A stretch of DNA of 6,479 bases from Deltaproteobacteria bacterium RIFOXYD12_FULL_50_9 (GCA_001799225.1 MGTA01000109.1:1-6479); one strand, 5' to 3'; positions 1 to 6,174 are shown, numbered from the stretch's first letter. Numbers and translations: made by a program. Notes: generated by a model not told the origin, from the letters alone.

Positions 1-1
1 C

Positions 2-3000
2 CAGGACAATGGCTTGAAATGGTCGGCCTGGTCCACGGAGGGCTCCTTCACCGCCACAGCAAACCTCCCGCCCCTTGCGCCTGTGAACGTTTCTCCGGCC
101 AACGGCGCAACCGTTACCGACCGCACGCCAACCCTGGCCGCCTCGGCCTTTGACGATGAACCGGAAAATTTTCATCTGGCCAGCCAGTGGCGGATATCCA
201 CGGCACCGGGGGCCGGGTTCGAGGCGGCGCTGGTCTATGACTCCGGGCCGACCACCGACCTGACAAGCCATGCTGTTTCATCAACCTTGGCGATGAACAC
301 AACTTATTACTGGCATGTACGGTACCAGGACGACCAGAACAACTGGTCGGCGTATTCGGCTGCAACCTCATTCATCACGGTTTCCTTAATCCCTTCAGGG
401 GCCATTGCCCATTGGAAATTTGACGAGGCCAGCGGCACTACCGCGATAGACAGCATTGGCAACAATAACAGCACACTCGTCAACGGCGCCACCCGTACCT
501 CCGCCGGCAAATCGGGCAAGGCATTGAGCCTGGATGGAATTAACGACCATGTGGATATTCCCAAATTTTCCTTTGCCACCAACGTCACCCTGGAATCCTG
601 GTTTAACGGCAATGATGTAGGAGGCTCCAACCGAATACTATCGTTTAGACGATCGACTGGCGAGGGCAATGAGTTGGTCTTATTGGTTGATTCCAATGTC
701 GTGAAATGGGTGGGATTCAATTCCGGGGGAGGAGTCGCCTGGGAGATCTCTTTTCCAGCGGTTCAAAACAATCGTTGGTATCACGTCGCCGCAACCGCAA
801 ACGCCACTACCGCCAAGCTCTATATCGATGGCCAGGAGGTGGCGACCTCCGGAGTCACAGGCAGTTTCGATTTGGCAAATAATTCCTCCACCTCCTGGTA
901 TATCGGACGTGACCACTATGATCCTTCCAATAACCGCTGGTTCAAAGGCCTCATCGATGAAGTGATCGTGTATAACACCGCCCTGACCGGCGCGGAGGTA
1001 CTGGCTCGTTATAATGCTGCCAACACCGCTCCGATTGGCCCAGTGAACGGCCTGCCCGTTGACGGGGCGACAAATGTTTCCTGCACACCGACGCTGACCG
1101 GCTCAGCCTTCACCGACCTGGACAGCCATACGCACACGGCATCCCGCTGGCAGATCAGAATGAGCAGCGAGGCTTACGGCAGTTTATCCTCGTACGATTC
1201 CGGCACCACCAACGCCAGCCTCACCAGCCATACTGTGCACGGCGCCAAGGCTCTAACCCCGGGCGTGACCTATTTCTGGCACGTCGCCTACCGGGATTCC
1301 AGCGACTCGTGGTCCTCCTGGTCGACGGAGACCAGCTTCACGGTCCGCACCAACAATACTCCCGACACTCCCACAGCCGTGTCGCCGAGCTCGGTCACGG
1401 TAACCATTGCCAAGCCCACCTTTATTTCGTCCGCCTTCAACGACCCCGACAGCGGCGACGGCCATGCCGCCTCCATGTGGCGGGTTTCCCGGACCAGCGG
1501 CGATTACAGTGCCGATCACCTGGCCCATACCAGCGGCGAGACCGCTTTCAACCTCACCAGTCATACCCTGCCGGTGAATCTGGCCCCTGCCACCACCTAT
1601 TACTGGCAGGTCCGGCATAAAGACATGGGGGGTGCCTGGTCGGCCTGGTCGGCCGAGGTCAACTTCGACACCGCCGCCAATCTGGCTCCGGAACCACCAA
1701 TGAACGTCACCCCGGGGCACGGCGCCATCGAGATCTCTCAGTCCCCCGCCTTGGGCGCGTCGCCCTTTGTCGACCCCGATCCCGGTGACAGCCACGCCGC
1801 CAGCCAGTGGCAGGTGAGCACGGGCACGGGAGCCGGTTTCTCTGCCGGGGTGGTGTACGACAGCGGCGTCATCGCCGATCTTGTCGGTCATACCGTGGCC
1901 ACGGCCCTTGCCGGTTCCACCACCCATTACTGGCGGGTGCGCTACCGAGACGGCGCCGGCAACTGGTCGGAGTACTCGGCCGAGACCAAGTTTACCACCG
2001 CCGCCTCGCTGGAATCGATAGTCAAGCTGCACTGGAAGTTTGACGAGACCAGCGGCAGCACCGCCGTCGACACCGCCGGCAACCACAACGGAACCGTCAC
2101 CCAGGCCACCTGGAACGTAGGCGGCAAACATAATGGCGCCTTGCAATTCGACGGCTATGATGACCGGGTCTCCACCTCGTTTGCCGCCTGGTCACCTCCT
2201 TCCTATACCGTGGAGTTCTGGATCTATCCCGGCGCCTGCGCCAATAACGCCTACCCGCGTCTCAGCTCCATAGACAGCATGACCAACACCGCCTTTTATT
2301 TCCGTTTTGACAGCTGCAATGTGGTGGTGGGCGCCGACGACGCCCAGACCTTTACCGTGGCGGGTGGCTTAACCTTGAACGTCTGGCAGCATTTTGTCTT
2401 CACTTACACCGACTCCACGAATACCGGCATCCTTTACAAGAACGGTTCTGTCGTCGGCTCATCCACCGGGATGACCATCCATCGGAACTGGGTCTCCTTT
2501 CACGTGGGTCGGCAGTGGGATTCCATCAACGGCAAGGTGGACGAGGTTGTTGTCTACGAACGAGCTCTTGACCCATCCGAGGTTCTTGCCCGCTATCAGG
2601 CGGGAGGCGCCATGCCGAAAACGCCCCCGAATAAACCGAGTAACTCATCGCCGTCCAATGGGGCCACCAATCAGGTGATCAATCCGGCCCTGACCTCATC
2701 GGCCTTTTCCGATCCGGACGCCGGTGACACCCATGCGGCCTCGCACTGGCAGCTTCGAAAAGACAGTGGCGCTTATGGTGATGCCGGCTCCCATGATTCC
2801 GGCATCACCGGCTCCGACCTTTTATCCTATACCATCGATCCCGGCCCAGCCTGGGCCGCAGCCGGCTTTGCCTACCGAAGAAAAATCACCCTGGCACCGG
2901 TCATCCCCACTGGCAACTACCTGGTCAGGGTCGATATTGGCGCCCTGTCCTTTGAGTATGACAAGGCAAGAACGGATGGTTTCGATATCCGCTTTTATGA

Positions 3001-5170
3001 CGCGGACGGCATTGCCTTGAGCTATTACCGCGAGACCTGGGACATAAACGGCGCCTCTTCCTTTCAGGTCAAAGTGACTAGTGCCAACGCCGAGACAATC
3101 TACATGTATTACGGCAACGCCGGCGCCGCTGACAGCAGCAGCACGGCCATTTTTAATTTTTATGATGATTTCAGCACAAGCACCCACAATAGTTACACCT
3201 GGTCCGGTGGCGGCAGCAGCAGTTGGAATGCAACCGACGAATGGCTGACTGTCAATACTAACGATAATGTCTATAGAACCATGAAAAGAAACGTCAGTAT
3301 GGCAGCCTCCGGTTATGCCCGGGTGATCATGATCAAACGGTACGATTGGTACGCCGGCAGCAATCAAAACGACCAGCAATTCAAGATGGTCCAGGATGCC
3401 AACAATTATTATAACTTTGTGGCAACTGGTGGGGGGTATTCTTTTCAAGGAGTTTATAAGCAAATCGCCGGAGTCCAAACCAATTCCTCTTCCGAGACCG
3501 GCACGGTCAGTGCCCTGCATCATGAGTCCGTTATCGAGATGTGGTGGACTCCTTCCGTAATGCGGATGGACATCGACGGTGTGACCAGAAAAAATATCAG
3601 CACCAACACAACTTCTTTGACCCCGACATACCTGCAGTTCACGCACGGCCAGATAAATGTCGATATCAGTTCCATCCTCATCGCCGAATCATCCGCCGCG
3701 GTGAAAGCCATTGCCACGGTTGGCGGCGAAACCACCCCGTTAACCACCCCCCCGGACTATGCCACAACATACTATTTCCATGTCCAGTACAAAGACAATA
3801 CCGGGGCCTGGTCGCAGTTCTCCAATGAGACCTATTTCACTACCATAAACGACAACGTTCCAGTGGCCCCCACCGGTTTGAACGCAGCTTTGAACGGCTC
3901 CTGCCGGATTGATCTTTCCTGGTCCGATGTCAGCAGCAACGAGACCGGATTTATGATCGAGCGCAAGATCGGGGCCGGGGCCTGGAGCGAACTGGCAACA
4001 GTGGGAGAGGGGGTGACGAGCTATGCCGACACCTCAGGACTCTCCGCCAACCAGACCCATTATTACCGGGTCTCAGCTGTGAATTCAGGTGGCTATTCAA
4101 GCCCGTCCAATGAGGATTCGGCGGCAACGACCTCTCTGACCTATTATCAGGACAGTGACGGCGACAGTTACGGCAACAGTTTGGTCTCCCAGGCCGCCTG
4201 CGATCAACCGGCAGGCTATGTACTTGACAGCACCGACTGCGCAGACACCAATGCCGCTGCCAACCCGGCGACCATCTGGTACCTGGACGGGGATGGCGAC
4301 CGGTATTCAAATGGCACCACCCTGGTGCAGTGCGCTGATCCGGGGACCACCTATTATCTGACCACTGAACTGAACGGCGTCAGCGGCGACTGTAATGACA
4401 GCGATCCGGCGGTCAATCCGGCCCTGATCTGGTATCGGGATGCAGATGGCGATGGGTATTCGGACGGGGGTAAACTTACTCAGTGCACTGATCCGGGGGC
4501 GGCCTATTATTCAGCTTCGCAGCTCACGGCCACGGTCGGCGACTGCAATGACGCAAGCGCTACGATCAAACCAGGCGCTGCTGAAGTATGCGATGGGGTT
4601 GACAATGATTGTGATAACGCAATTGATGAGGGCTTTGCCCAGGATTACACCTACTACCGCGATGCGGATGGTGATAATTATGGTACCGCCGGAACAACTC
4701 TTTCAACTTGTCAGGCCTCCGCACCCAGCGGTTATGTAACCGGCAATACCGACTGCAATGATTTAAACGCGGCAGTGAAACCGGGAGCCACAGAGTACTG
4801 CAATCAAATTGACGATGATTGCGACGCTGCGGTGGATGAATCGTGCACAGCCTGCCAGAGCACACCTTCAGCGCCGTCAACTCTTCTTGCCACCGCTCTA
4901 AATTCAAGAAAGATTCAATTGAGTTGGAACGACAATTCAAATTGCGAAGATGGTTTCGAGCTTGAAGTAAAGGACTGGAACGGGGTCTGGATATTGCGCC
5001 AGACTATCGGGGCGGCAGCAACCGCCTTTACCGACACCATCGGCGTGATGCCTTCAACATCGTACTCATACCGGATTCGGGCGTTTGGCGGGGGTGACAC
5101 TTCCGCCTACAGTGACGAGGCAAGCGTAACTACTCCGGCGTATAGTGAAGGGGATAGCGCCTGTGACTAA
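2..5170 (+). CDS. Giant modular extracellular protein (FN3-like repeats, LamG, DUF2341, MopE-type metal-binding repeats), 5'-truncated
   Basis: The frame is open to the left edge. The residues before the first possible start (TTG at 14) read QDNG and continue into LKWSAWSTEGSFT, which matches the last strands of the internal repeats (for example WSSWSTETSFTV), so the true start lies outside the window. Counting residue 1 at base 14, domains are: FN3-like repeat 1 (19-123), LamG 1 (130-334), FN3-like repeats 2-4 (340-444, 450-555, 559-663), LamG 2 (670-862), FN3-like repeat 5 (871-945 and 1245-1278) interrupted by a DUF2341 region (946-1244), FN3 (1283-1373), four Asp-rich metal-binding units (1377-1611), FN3 (1618-1708), and a short tail ending DSACD. 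Such modules are typical of secreted or surface binding proteins; LamG folds often bind glycans or proteins. No LPXTG, PEP-CTERM or hydrophobic C-terminal anchor is visible. The signal peptide, if any, is upstream. The exact ligand cannot be told. Domain names come from recognising motifs, not from a profile search. Confidence 0.93.
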   Translation, partial: QDNGLKWSAWSTEGSFTATANLPPLAPVNVSPANGATVTDRTPTLAASAFDDEPENFHLASQWRISTAPGAGFEAALVYDSGPTTDLTSHAVSSTLAMNTTYYWHVRYQDDQNNWSAYSAATSFITVSLIPSGAIAHWKFDEASGTTAIDSIGNNNSTLVNGATRTSAGKSGKALSLDGINDHVDIPKFSFATNVTLESWFNGNDVGGSNRILSFRRSTGEGNELVLLVDSNVVKWVGFNSGGGVAWEISFPAVQNNRWYHVAATANATTAKLYIDGQEVATSGVTGSFDLANNSSTSWYIGRDHYDPSNNRWFKGLIDEVIVYNTALTGAEVLARYNAANTAPIGPVNGLPVDGATNVSCTPTLTGSAFTDLDSHTHTASRWQIRMSSEAYGSLSSYDSGTTNASLTSHTVHGAKALTPGVTYFWHVAYRDSSDSWSSWSTETSFTVRTNNTPDTPTAVSPSSVTVTIAKPTFISSAFNDPDSGDGHAASMWRVSRTSGDYSADHLAHTSGETAFNLTSHTLPVNLAPATTYYWQVRHKDMGGAWSAWSAEVNFDTAANLAPEPPMNVTPGHGAIEISQSPALGASPFVDPDPGDSHAASQWQVSTGTGAGFSAGVVYDSGVIADLVGHTVATALAGSTTHYWRVRYRDGAGNWSEYSAETKFTTAASLESIVKLHWKFDETSGSTAVDTAGNHNGTVTQATWNVGGKHNGALQFDGYDDRVSTSFAAWSPPSYTVEFWIYPGACANNAYPRLSSIDSMTNTAFYFRFDSCNVVVGADDAQTFTVAGGLTLNVWQHFVFTYTDSTNTGILYKNGSVVGSSTGMTIHRNWVSFHVGRQWDSINGKVDEVVVYERALDPSEVLARYQAGGAMPKTPPNKPSNSSPSNGATNQVINPALTSSAFSDPDAGDTHAASHWQLRKDSGAYGDAGSHDSGITGSDLLSYTIDPGPAWAAAGFAYRRKITLAPVIPTGNYLVRVDIGALSFEYDKARTDGFDIRFYDADGIALSYYRETWDINGASSFQVKVTSANAETIYMYYGNAGAADSSSTAIFNFYDDFSTSTHNSYTWSGGGSSSWNATDEWLTVNTNDNVYRTMKRNVSMAASGYARVIMIKRYDWYAGSNQNDQQFKMVQDANNYYNFVATGGGYSFQGVYKQIAGVQTNSSSETGTVSALHHESVIEMWWTPSVMRMDIDGVTRKNISTNTTSLTPTYLQFTHGQINVDISSILIAESSAAVKAIATVGGETTPLTTPPDYATTYYFHVQYKDNTGAWSQFSNETYFTTINDNVPVAPTGLNAALNGSCRIDLSWSDVSSNETGFMIERKIGAGAWSELATVGEGVTSYADTSGLSANQTHYYRVSAVNSGGYSSPSNEDSAATTSLTYYQDSDGDSYGNSLVSQAACDQPAGYVLDSTDCADTNAAANPATIWYLDGDGDRYSNGTTLVQCADPGTTYYLTTELNGVSGDCNDSDPAVNPALIWYRDADGDGYSDGGKLTQCTDPGAAYYSASQLTATVGDCNDASATIKPGAAEVCDGVDNDCDNAIDEGFAQDYTYYRDADGDNYGTAGTTLSTCQASAPSGYVTGNTDCNDLNAAVKPGATEYCNQIDDDCDAAVDESCTACQSTPSAPSTLLATALNSRKIQLSWNDNSNCEDGFELEVKDWNGVWILRQTIGAAATAFTDTIGVMPSTSYSYRIRAFGGGDTSAYSDEASVTTPAYSEGDSACD
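68..2002 (+). repeat. FN3-like protein repeats 1-4 of about 105 residues
   Basis: Four copies at 68-379, 1031-1345, 1361-1675 and 1688-2002 share one pattern: a proline-rich entry with NVSP or similar, a TPTL or SPAL strand, SAF-DPD-GD-HAAS-W, then YDSG, a SHT-V strand, and a closing TTYYWHVRYRD---WS-WS--T-FTT. The tail of an earlier copy occupies 2-67, and a fifth copy is split at 2624-2848 and 3746-3847. The WHVRY and WSxWSxxTxFTT strands resemble the F and G strands of fibronectin type III folds. These copies probably act as rigid spacers between the LamG lectin-like heads. Copies are well diverged at DNA level, so they are not recent tandem duplications, apart from the closer kinship of copies 1 and 4. 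Confidence 0.85.
401..1015 (+). other. LamG / concanavalin A-like domain 1 within the large CDS
   Basis: The domain opens with AHWKFDEASGTTAIDSIG and SLDGINDHVDIP, the usual first strands of LamG/LamGL jelly-roll domains. It continues with LESWFNG, RWYHVAATANATTAKLYIDG (the strand where the family has W-H-A-T---G---LY-DG), WYIGRD, and closes with GLIDEVIVYNTALTGAEVLARY, the classic family ending. About 205 residues is a normal length. Such domains bind carbohydrate or protein ligands, often with calcium; the ligand here is unknown. Confidence 0.85.
2021..2602 (+). other. LamG / concanavalin A-like domain 2 within the large CDS
   Basis: Start KLHWKFDETSGSTAVDTAG, then LQFDGYDDRV, YTVEFWIYPG, WQHFVFTYTD, ILYKNGSVVG, FHVGRQW and the closing GKVDEVVVYERALDPSEVLA. 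It is clearly related to the first LamG domain, with the same entry and exit motifs. Two cysteines occur in the middle (GACANNAYP and DSCNVV) that the first domain lacks; a disulphide between them is possible but not shown. Confidence 0.85.
2849..3745 (+). other. DUF2341-type domain inserted into FN3-like repeat 5
   Basis: The region starts FAYRRKITLAPVIPTGNYLV, continues with DGFDIRFYDADGIALSYYRE and ETIYMYYGNAGAADSSS, then FNFYDDFS. These are the hallmark strands of DUF2341 (Y-R--I-------L--YQV, D--DIRF-D-DG--L-Y--E, I-MYYGN). The family is known from bacterial and archaeal secreted proteins and has no firmly assigned function that I know of. The second part (to about 3720) is aromatic-rich and may be another beta-sandwich, ending HGQINVDISSILIAE. 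The region begins right after SYTIDPGP and ends right before PDYATTYYFHVQYKD, so it sits between two strands of one FN3-like repeat. Part of it is AT-richer than the flanks (3241-3300 is 35% GC by count). Confidence 0.75.
4142..4846 (+). repeat. Four Asp-rich, Cys-containing metal-binding units (MopE / thrombospondin type 3-like)
   Basis: Units start at 4142 (YYQDSDGDSYG), 4277 (WYLDGDGDRYS), 4430 (WYRDADGDGYS) and 4652 (YYRDADGDNYG). Each has a DxDGD loop like those that bind calcium in EF-hands and thrombospondin type 3 repeats, then one cysteine, then a DC-D-NAA or DCNDSDPAVNP motif. Units 3 and 4 also carry the full MopE-type signature: PGAAEVCDGVDNDCD with IDEGF, and PGATEYCNQIDDDCD with VDESC. 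Units 1 and 2 lack it and run straight into the next unit. In the MopE protein of Methylococcus a related motif family is linked to copper binding, but in most proteins calcium is more likely. The regular cysteines suggest disulphide bonds outside the cytoplasm. Confidence 0.85.
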
Positions 5171-5187
5171 ACTGCAATTACGATTCA

Positions 5188-5212
5188 TATTGACCAGTAG
5201 CGTTGGTCAATA
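5188..5212 (+). terminator. Stem-loop just after the large CDS, possible terminator
   Basis: TATTGACCA at 5188-5196 pairs perfectly with TGGTCAATA at 5204-5212 around a 7-base loop, starting 18 bases after the stop codon. The position suits a terminator. The stem is AT-rich at its base and no U tract follows (the next bases are ATTAAGAA), so intrinsic termination would be weak; it may instead protect the 3' end of the message. The hairpin lies between two near-identical 12-base direct repeats (5176-5187 and 5219-5230). Confidence 0.45.
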
Positions 5213-5266
5213 ATTAAGAATTACGAATCAATGTCATTAACTTAAGAAACTTAGTTCTCCTTTTGC

Positions 5267-5341
5267 CCCTCACCCCGCCCCTCTCCCCAAAGGGGCGAAG
5301 GAGAAAGTCCCCTCTCCTGGGGGAGAGGGTTAGGGTGAGGG
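5267..5341. repeat. REP/MITE-like inverted-repeat element
   Basis: The left end (5267-5288) and the reverse complement of the right end (5320-5341) both read CCCTCACCC, then three differing bases (CGC against TAA), then CCCTCTCCCC: 19 of 22 identical. Inside are two smaller hairpins, CGCCCC/GGGGCG (5276-5281 with 5292-5297) and CCCTCTCC/GGAGAGGG (5310-5317 with 5322-5329). CCCTCACCCTAACCCTCTCCC-type palindromes are, from memory, widespread intergenic repeats in proteobacteria. Read on the minus strand they give the peptide LTLTLSPRRG, a familiar spurious 'hypothetical protein' motif. No transposase is present, so it would be a non-autonomous element. Confidence 0.7.
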
Positions 5342-5347
5342 CGTTAA

Positions 5348-5371
5348 GAAACCACAAAGGAAACCACAAAG
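5348..5371. repeat. Perfect 12-bp tandem duplication
   Basis: GAAACCACAAAG occurs twice back to back at 5348-5359 and 5360-5371, directly beside the right end of the inverted-repeat element and running into the GGGGTCAGACC motif. It may be slippage or part of a composite repeat junction. No function can be assigned. Confidence 0.8.
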
Positions 5372-5428
5372 GGGTCAGACCTACGCATTTGACAAAACCG
5401 AGCACAACATAACGTAGTTGCTTTAGTG
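5371..5428 (+). repeat. Degenerate direct repeat, copy A
   Basis: This copy has GGGGTCAGACC (5371-5381), 19 bases, AGCACAACATAACG (5401-5414), then TTAGTG (5423-5428). A similar order of motifs recurs on the other side of the toxin-antitoxin pair at 6187-6237. GGGGTCAGACC-type sequences, as I recall, occur near ends of elements associated with REP/IS200-like transposases, but this link is from memory. The match is patchy and could be chance outside the first block. Confidence 0.35.
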
Positions 5429-5447
5429 ACTTAGGGGCAAATGGGGA

Positions 5448-5756
5448 TTATTCGTGTCGATTTTGCAGAGTCTCGTTAATCCCTCCGGGATCGCGGGCGC
5501 AATGGAACAGGCCAATTACTATAATCTCCCTGTTCGTTATGGTGAAGTAGATGGCATATGGAAATCTACGGAGAAGGCAACGACGGAAATCTTTATAAGC
5601 TTTTGGGAAAATCAGGGGATTACGTGATATCTCACCGGCCTTGGCATAAAACATCCTCAACAAATCCTCGCCAAGTCCAGTTGATTTTGTTTCGTACCAT
5701 ACATAGCTGGCCAAGGCATCTTCTTCAACTTCAGGGAGAAAGCGCAATCTATGCAT
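5448..5756 (-). CDS. RelE/ParE-family toxin of a type II toxin-antitoxin system
   Basis: A 102-residue protein of typical length for the superfamily. The N-terminus LRFLPEVEEDALASYVWYE forms the usual first strand and helix. The C-terminal half has NPLIFPKAYKDFRRCLLRRF, then PYAIYFTI, IIVIGLFHCARDP: the antiparallel sheet with the family's R-L-RFPY-I-Y and FH--RDP motifs. Members either cut mRNA on the ribosome (RelE) or poison DNA gyrase (ParE). Family motifs alone do not decide between these, and I cannot assign a catalytic set. The start ATG overlaps the antitoxin stop (TAATG), so translation is probably coupled; only a weak GAGA lies a few bases upstream. It is second in the operon, as usual for this antitoxin family. 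It appears intact and ends in TAA at 5448-5450. Confidence 0.88.
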   Translation of the reverse strand: MHRLRFLPEVEEDALASYVWYETKSTGLGEDLLRMFYAKAGEISRNPLIFPKAYKDFRRCLLRRFPYAIYFTITNREIIVIGLFHCARDPGGINETLQNRHE

Positions 5757-5977
5757 TATTTTCTCAAATCAATTCTTGATCGAAGCTCTTCAAGTGTCAA
5801 AAGTCCTCCTGGCGCTGCTGTATATTTTTCAAACCTTCTGTCTAATTCCATCATATGCTTTTTGGGAATCGGTACAGTGGCCTCTTCCGTAGCTATGCTG
5901 TCCCAAAGGTCTTCGATCAGGAGAATTTTTTCCGGAATGTTTAATTTACAGAGTTCAGGGATGTCGTTTACTCGCAT
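5756..5977 (-). CDS. Antitoxin, putative addiction module component family
   Basis: A 73-residue protein matching the short antitoxins of the 'putative addiction module component' family (PF09720/TIGR02574-like). The key stretch is LNIPEKILLIEDLWDSIATE (family pattern: LS-EERL-LVE-LWDSIA-E), then a PIP, then ELDRRFEKYTAAPGGLLTLE with a final EELRSRI that in relatives reads W-EV--RI. Antitoxins of this kind neutralise a RelE/ParE toxin by direct binding and are degraded more easily than the toxin. The start ATG (5975-5977) has a GGAG at 5984-5987 with a 6-base gap, a good ribosome binding site. It is the first gene of the operon, and its TAA stop shares one base with the toxin start. Confidence 0.87.
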   Translation of the reverse strand: MRVNDIPELCKLNIPEKILLIEDLWDSIATEEATVPIPKKHMMELDRRFEKYTAAPGGLLTLEELRSRIDLRK

Positions 5978-6009
5978 ATATATCTCCGTTGTTTTTCTGG
6001 CTTTTCAAG

Positions 6010-6092
6010 GCCATTTCCTTTGATGGCTAAACTATAACAAAAAACAGTCTGGTATGGCAAATAAACTTCTTGCGGAAAAAAGAGGAAATGGC
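6010..6092. promoter_or_regulatory. Inverted repeat bracketing the toxin-antitoxin promoter, possible operator pair
   Basis: GCCATTTCCT at 6010-6019 is the exact reverse complement of AGGAAATGGC at 6083-6092. One arm lies between the predicted transcription start and the antitoxin ribosome binding site; the other lies upstream of the -35. Type II modules are commonly repressed by the antitoxin or toxin-antitoxin complex binding palindromic or paired sites at their promoter, so these arms are reasonable operator candidates. The 63-base gap is wide for a single dimer site and would imply two separate sites or looping. Confidence 0.4.
6031..6060 (-). promoter_or_regulatory. Candidate sigma-70 promoter of the toxin-antitoxin operon
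   Basis: Read on the minus strand, TTGCCA (6055-6060) and TATAGT (6031-6036) are separated by 18 bases, close to the -35 and -10 consensus. Transcription would start near 6024, leaving a leader of about 46 bases before the antitoxin start. Visual match only. Confidence 0.55.
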
Positions 6093-6135
6093 GATTTAAT
6101 TTTCGAGGGGAAGGGCAATGTGAGACGCTATTGAC

Positions 6136-6174
6136 GTGCGGCCGGGCAAGGTCGTGTAATCCAGCGGGTGTGAG
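6136..6174 (+). ncRNA. Possible remnant of the 5' end of a group II intron
   Basis: The stretch begins GTGCG, the usual 5' end of bacterial group II introns, followed by a stem CGGCC (6139-6143) with GGTCG (6150-6154) around GGGCAA, then GTGTAATCCAGCGGGTGTGAG. This resembles the start of domain I in many bacterial introns (GUGCG, short stem, then GGGUGUGAGUCCCG). The similarity stops after GTGAG; the expected pairing TCCCGC does not follow, and no domain V or intron-encoded reverse transcriptase is seen. If real, it is a roughly 40-base truncated fragment. The recognition is from memory of the consensus. Confidence 0.35.

Noticed and set aside
14..16. TTG as the true start codon of the large gene
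   Set aside because: The coding pattern continues upstream of it in the same repeat, and there is no room in the window for a signal peptide or a ribosome binding site.
68..2002. DNA-level tandem repeat or CRISPR-like array
   Set aside because: The periodicity is at the protein level; DNA copies are diverged, about 315 bases long, and there are no short identical repeats with unique spacers.
1253..2146. Long minus-strand open frame (297 codons) opposite the large gene
   Set aside because: It is a glycine-, valine- and arginine-rich shadow of the GC-rich repeats, with no recognisable family, and the plus strand is clearly coding with conserved domain motifs.
2822..3646. Minus-strand open frame (274 codons) opposite the DUF2341 region
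   Set aside because: Low-complexity I/V/G composition and no family match; it overlaps well-supported plus-strand domains.
5214..5405. Minus-strand open frame of 63 codons after the large gene
   Set aside because: Its peptide (LTLTLSPRRG and similar) is just the translated inverted-repeat element; this motif is a common annotation artefact.
5558..6023. Plus-strand open frames (73 and 90 codons) opposite the toxin-antitoxin genes
   Set aside because: They are antisense to two genes with clear family motifs and coupled stop/start, and have no recognisable domains themselves.
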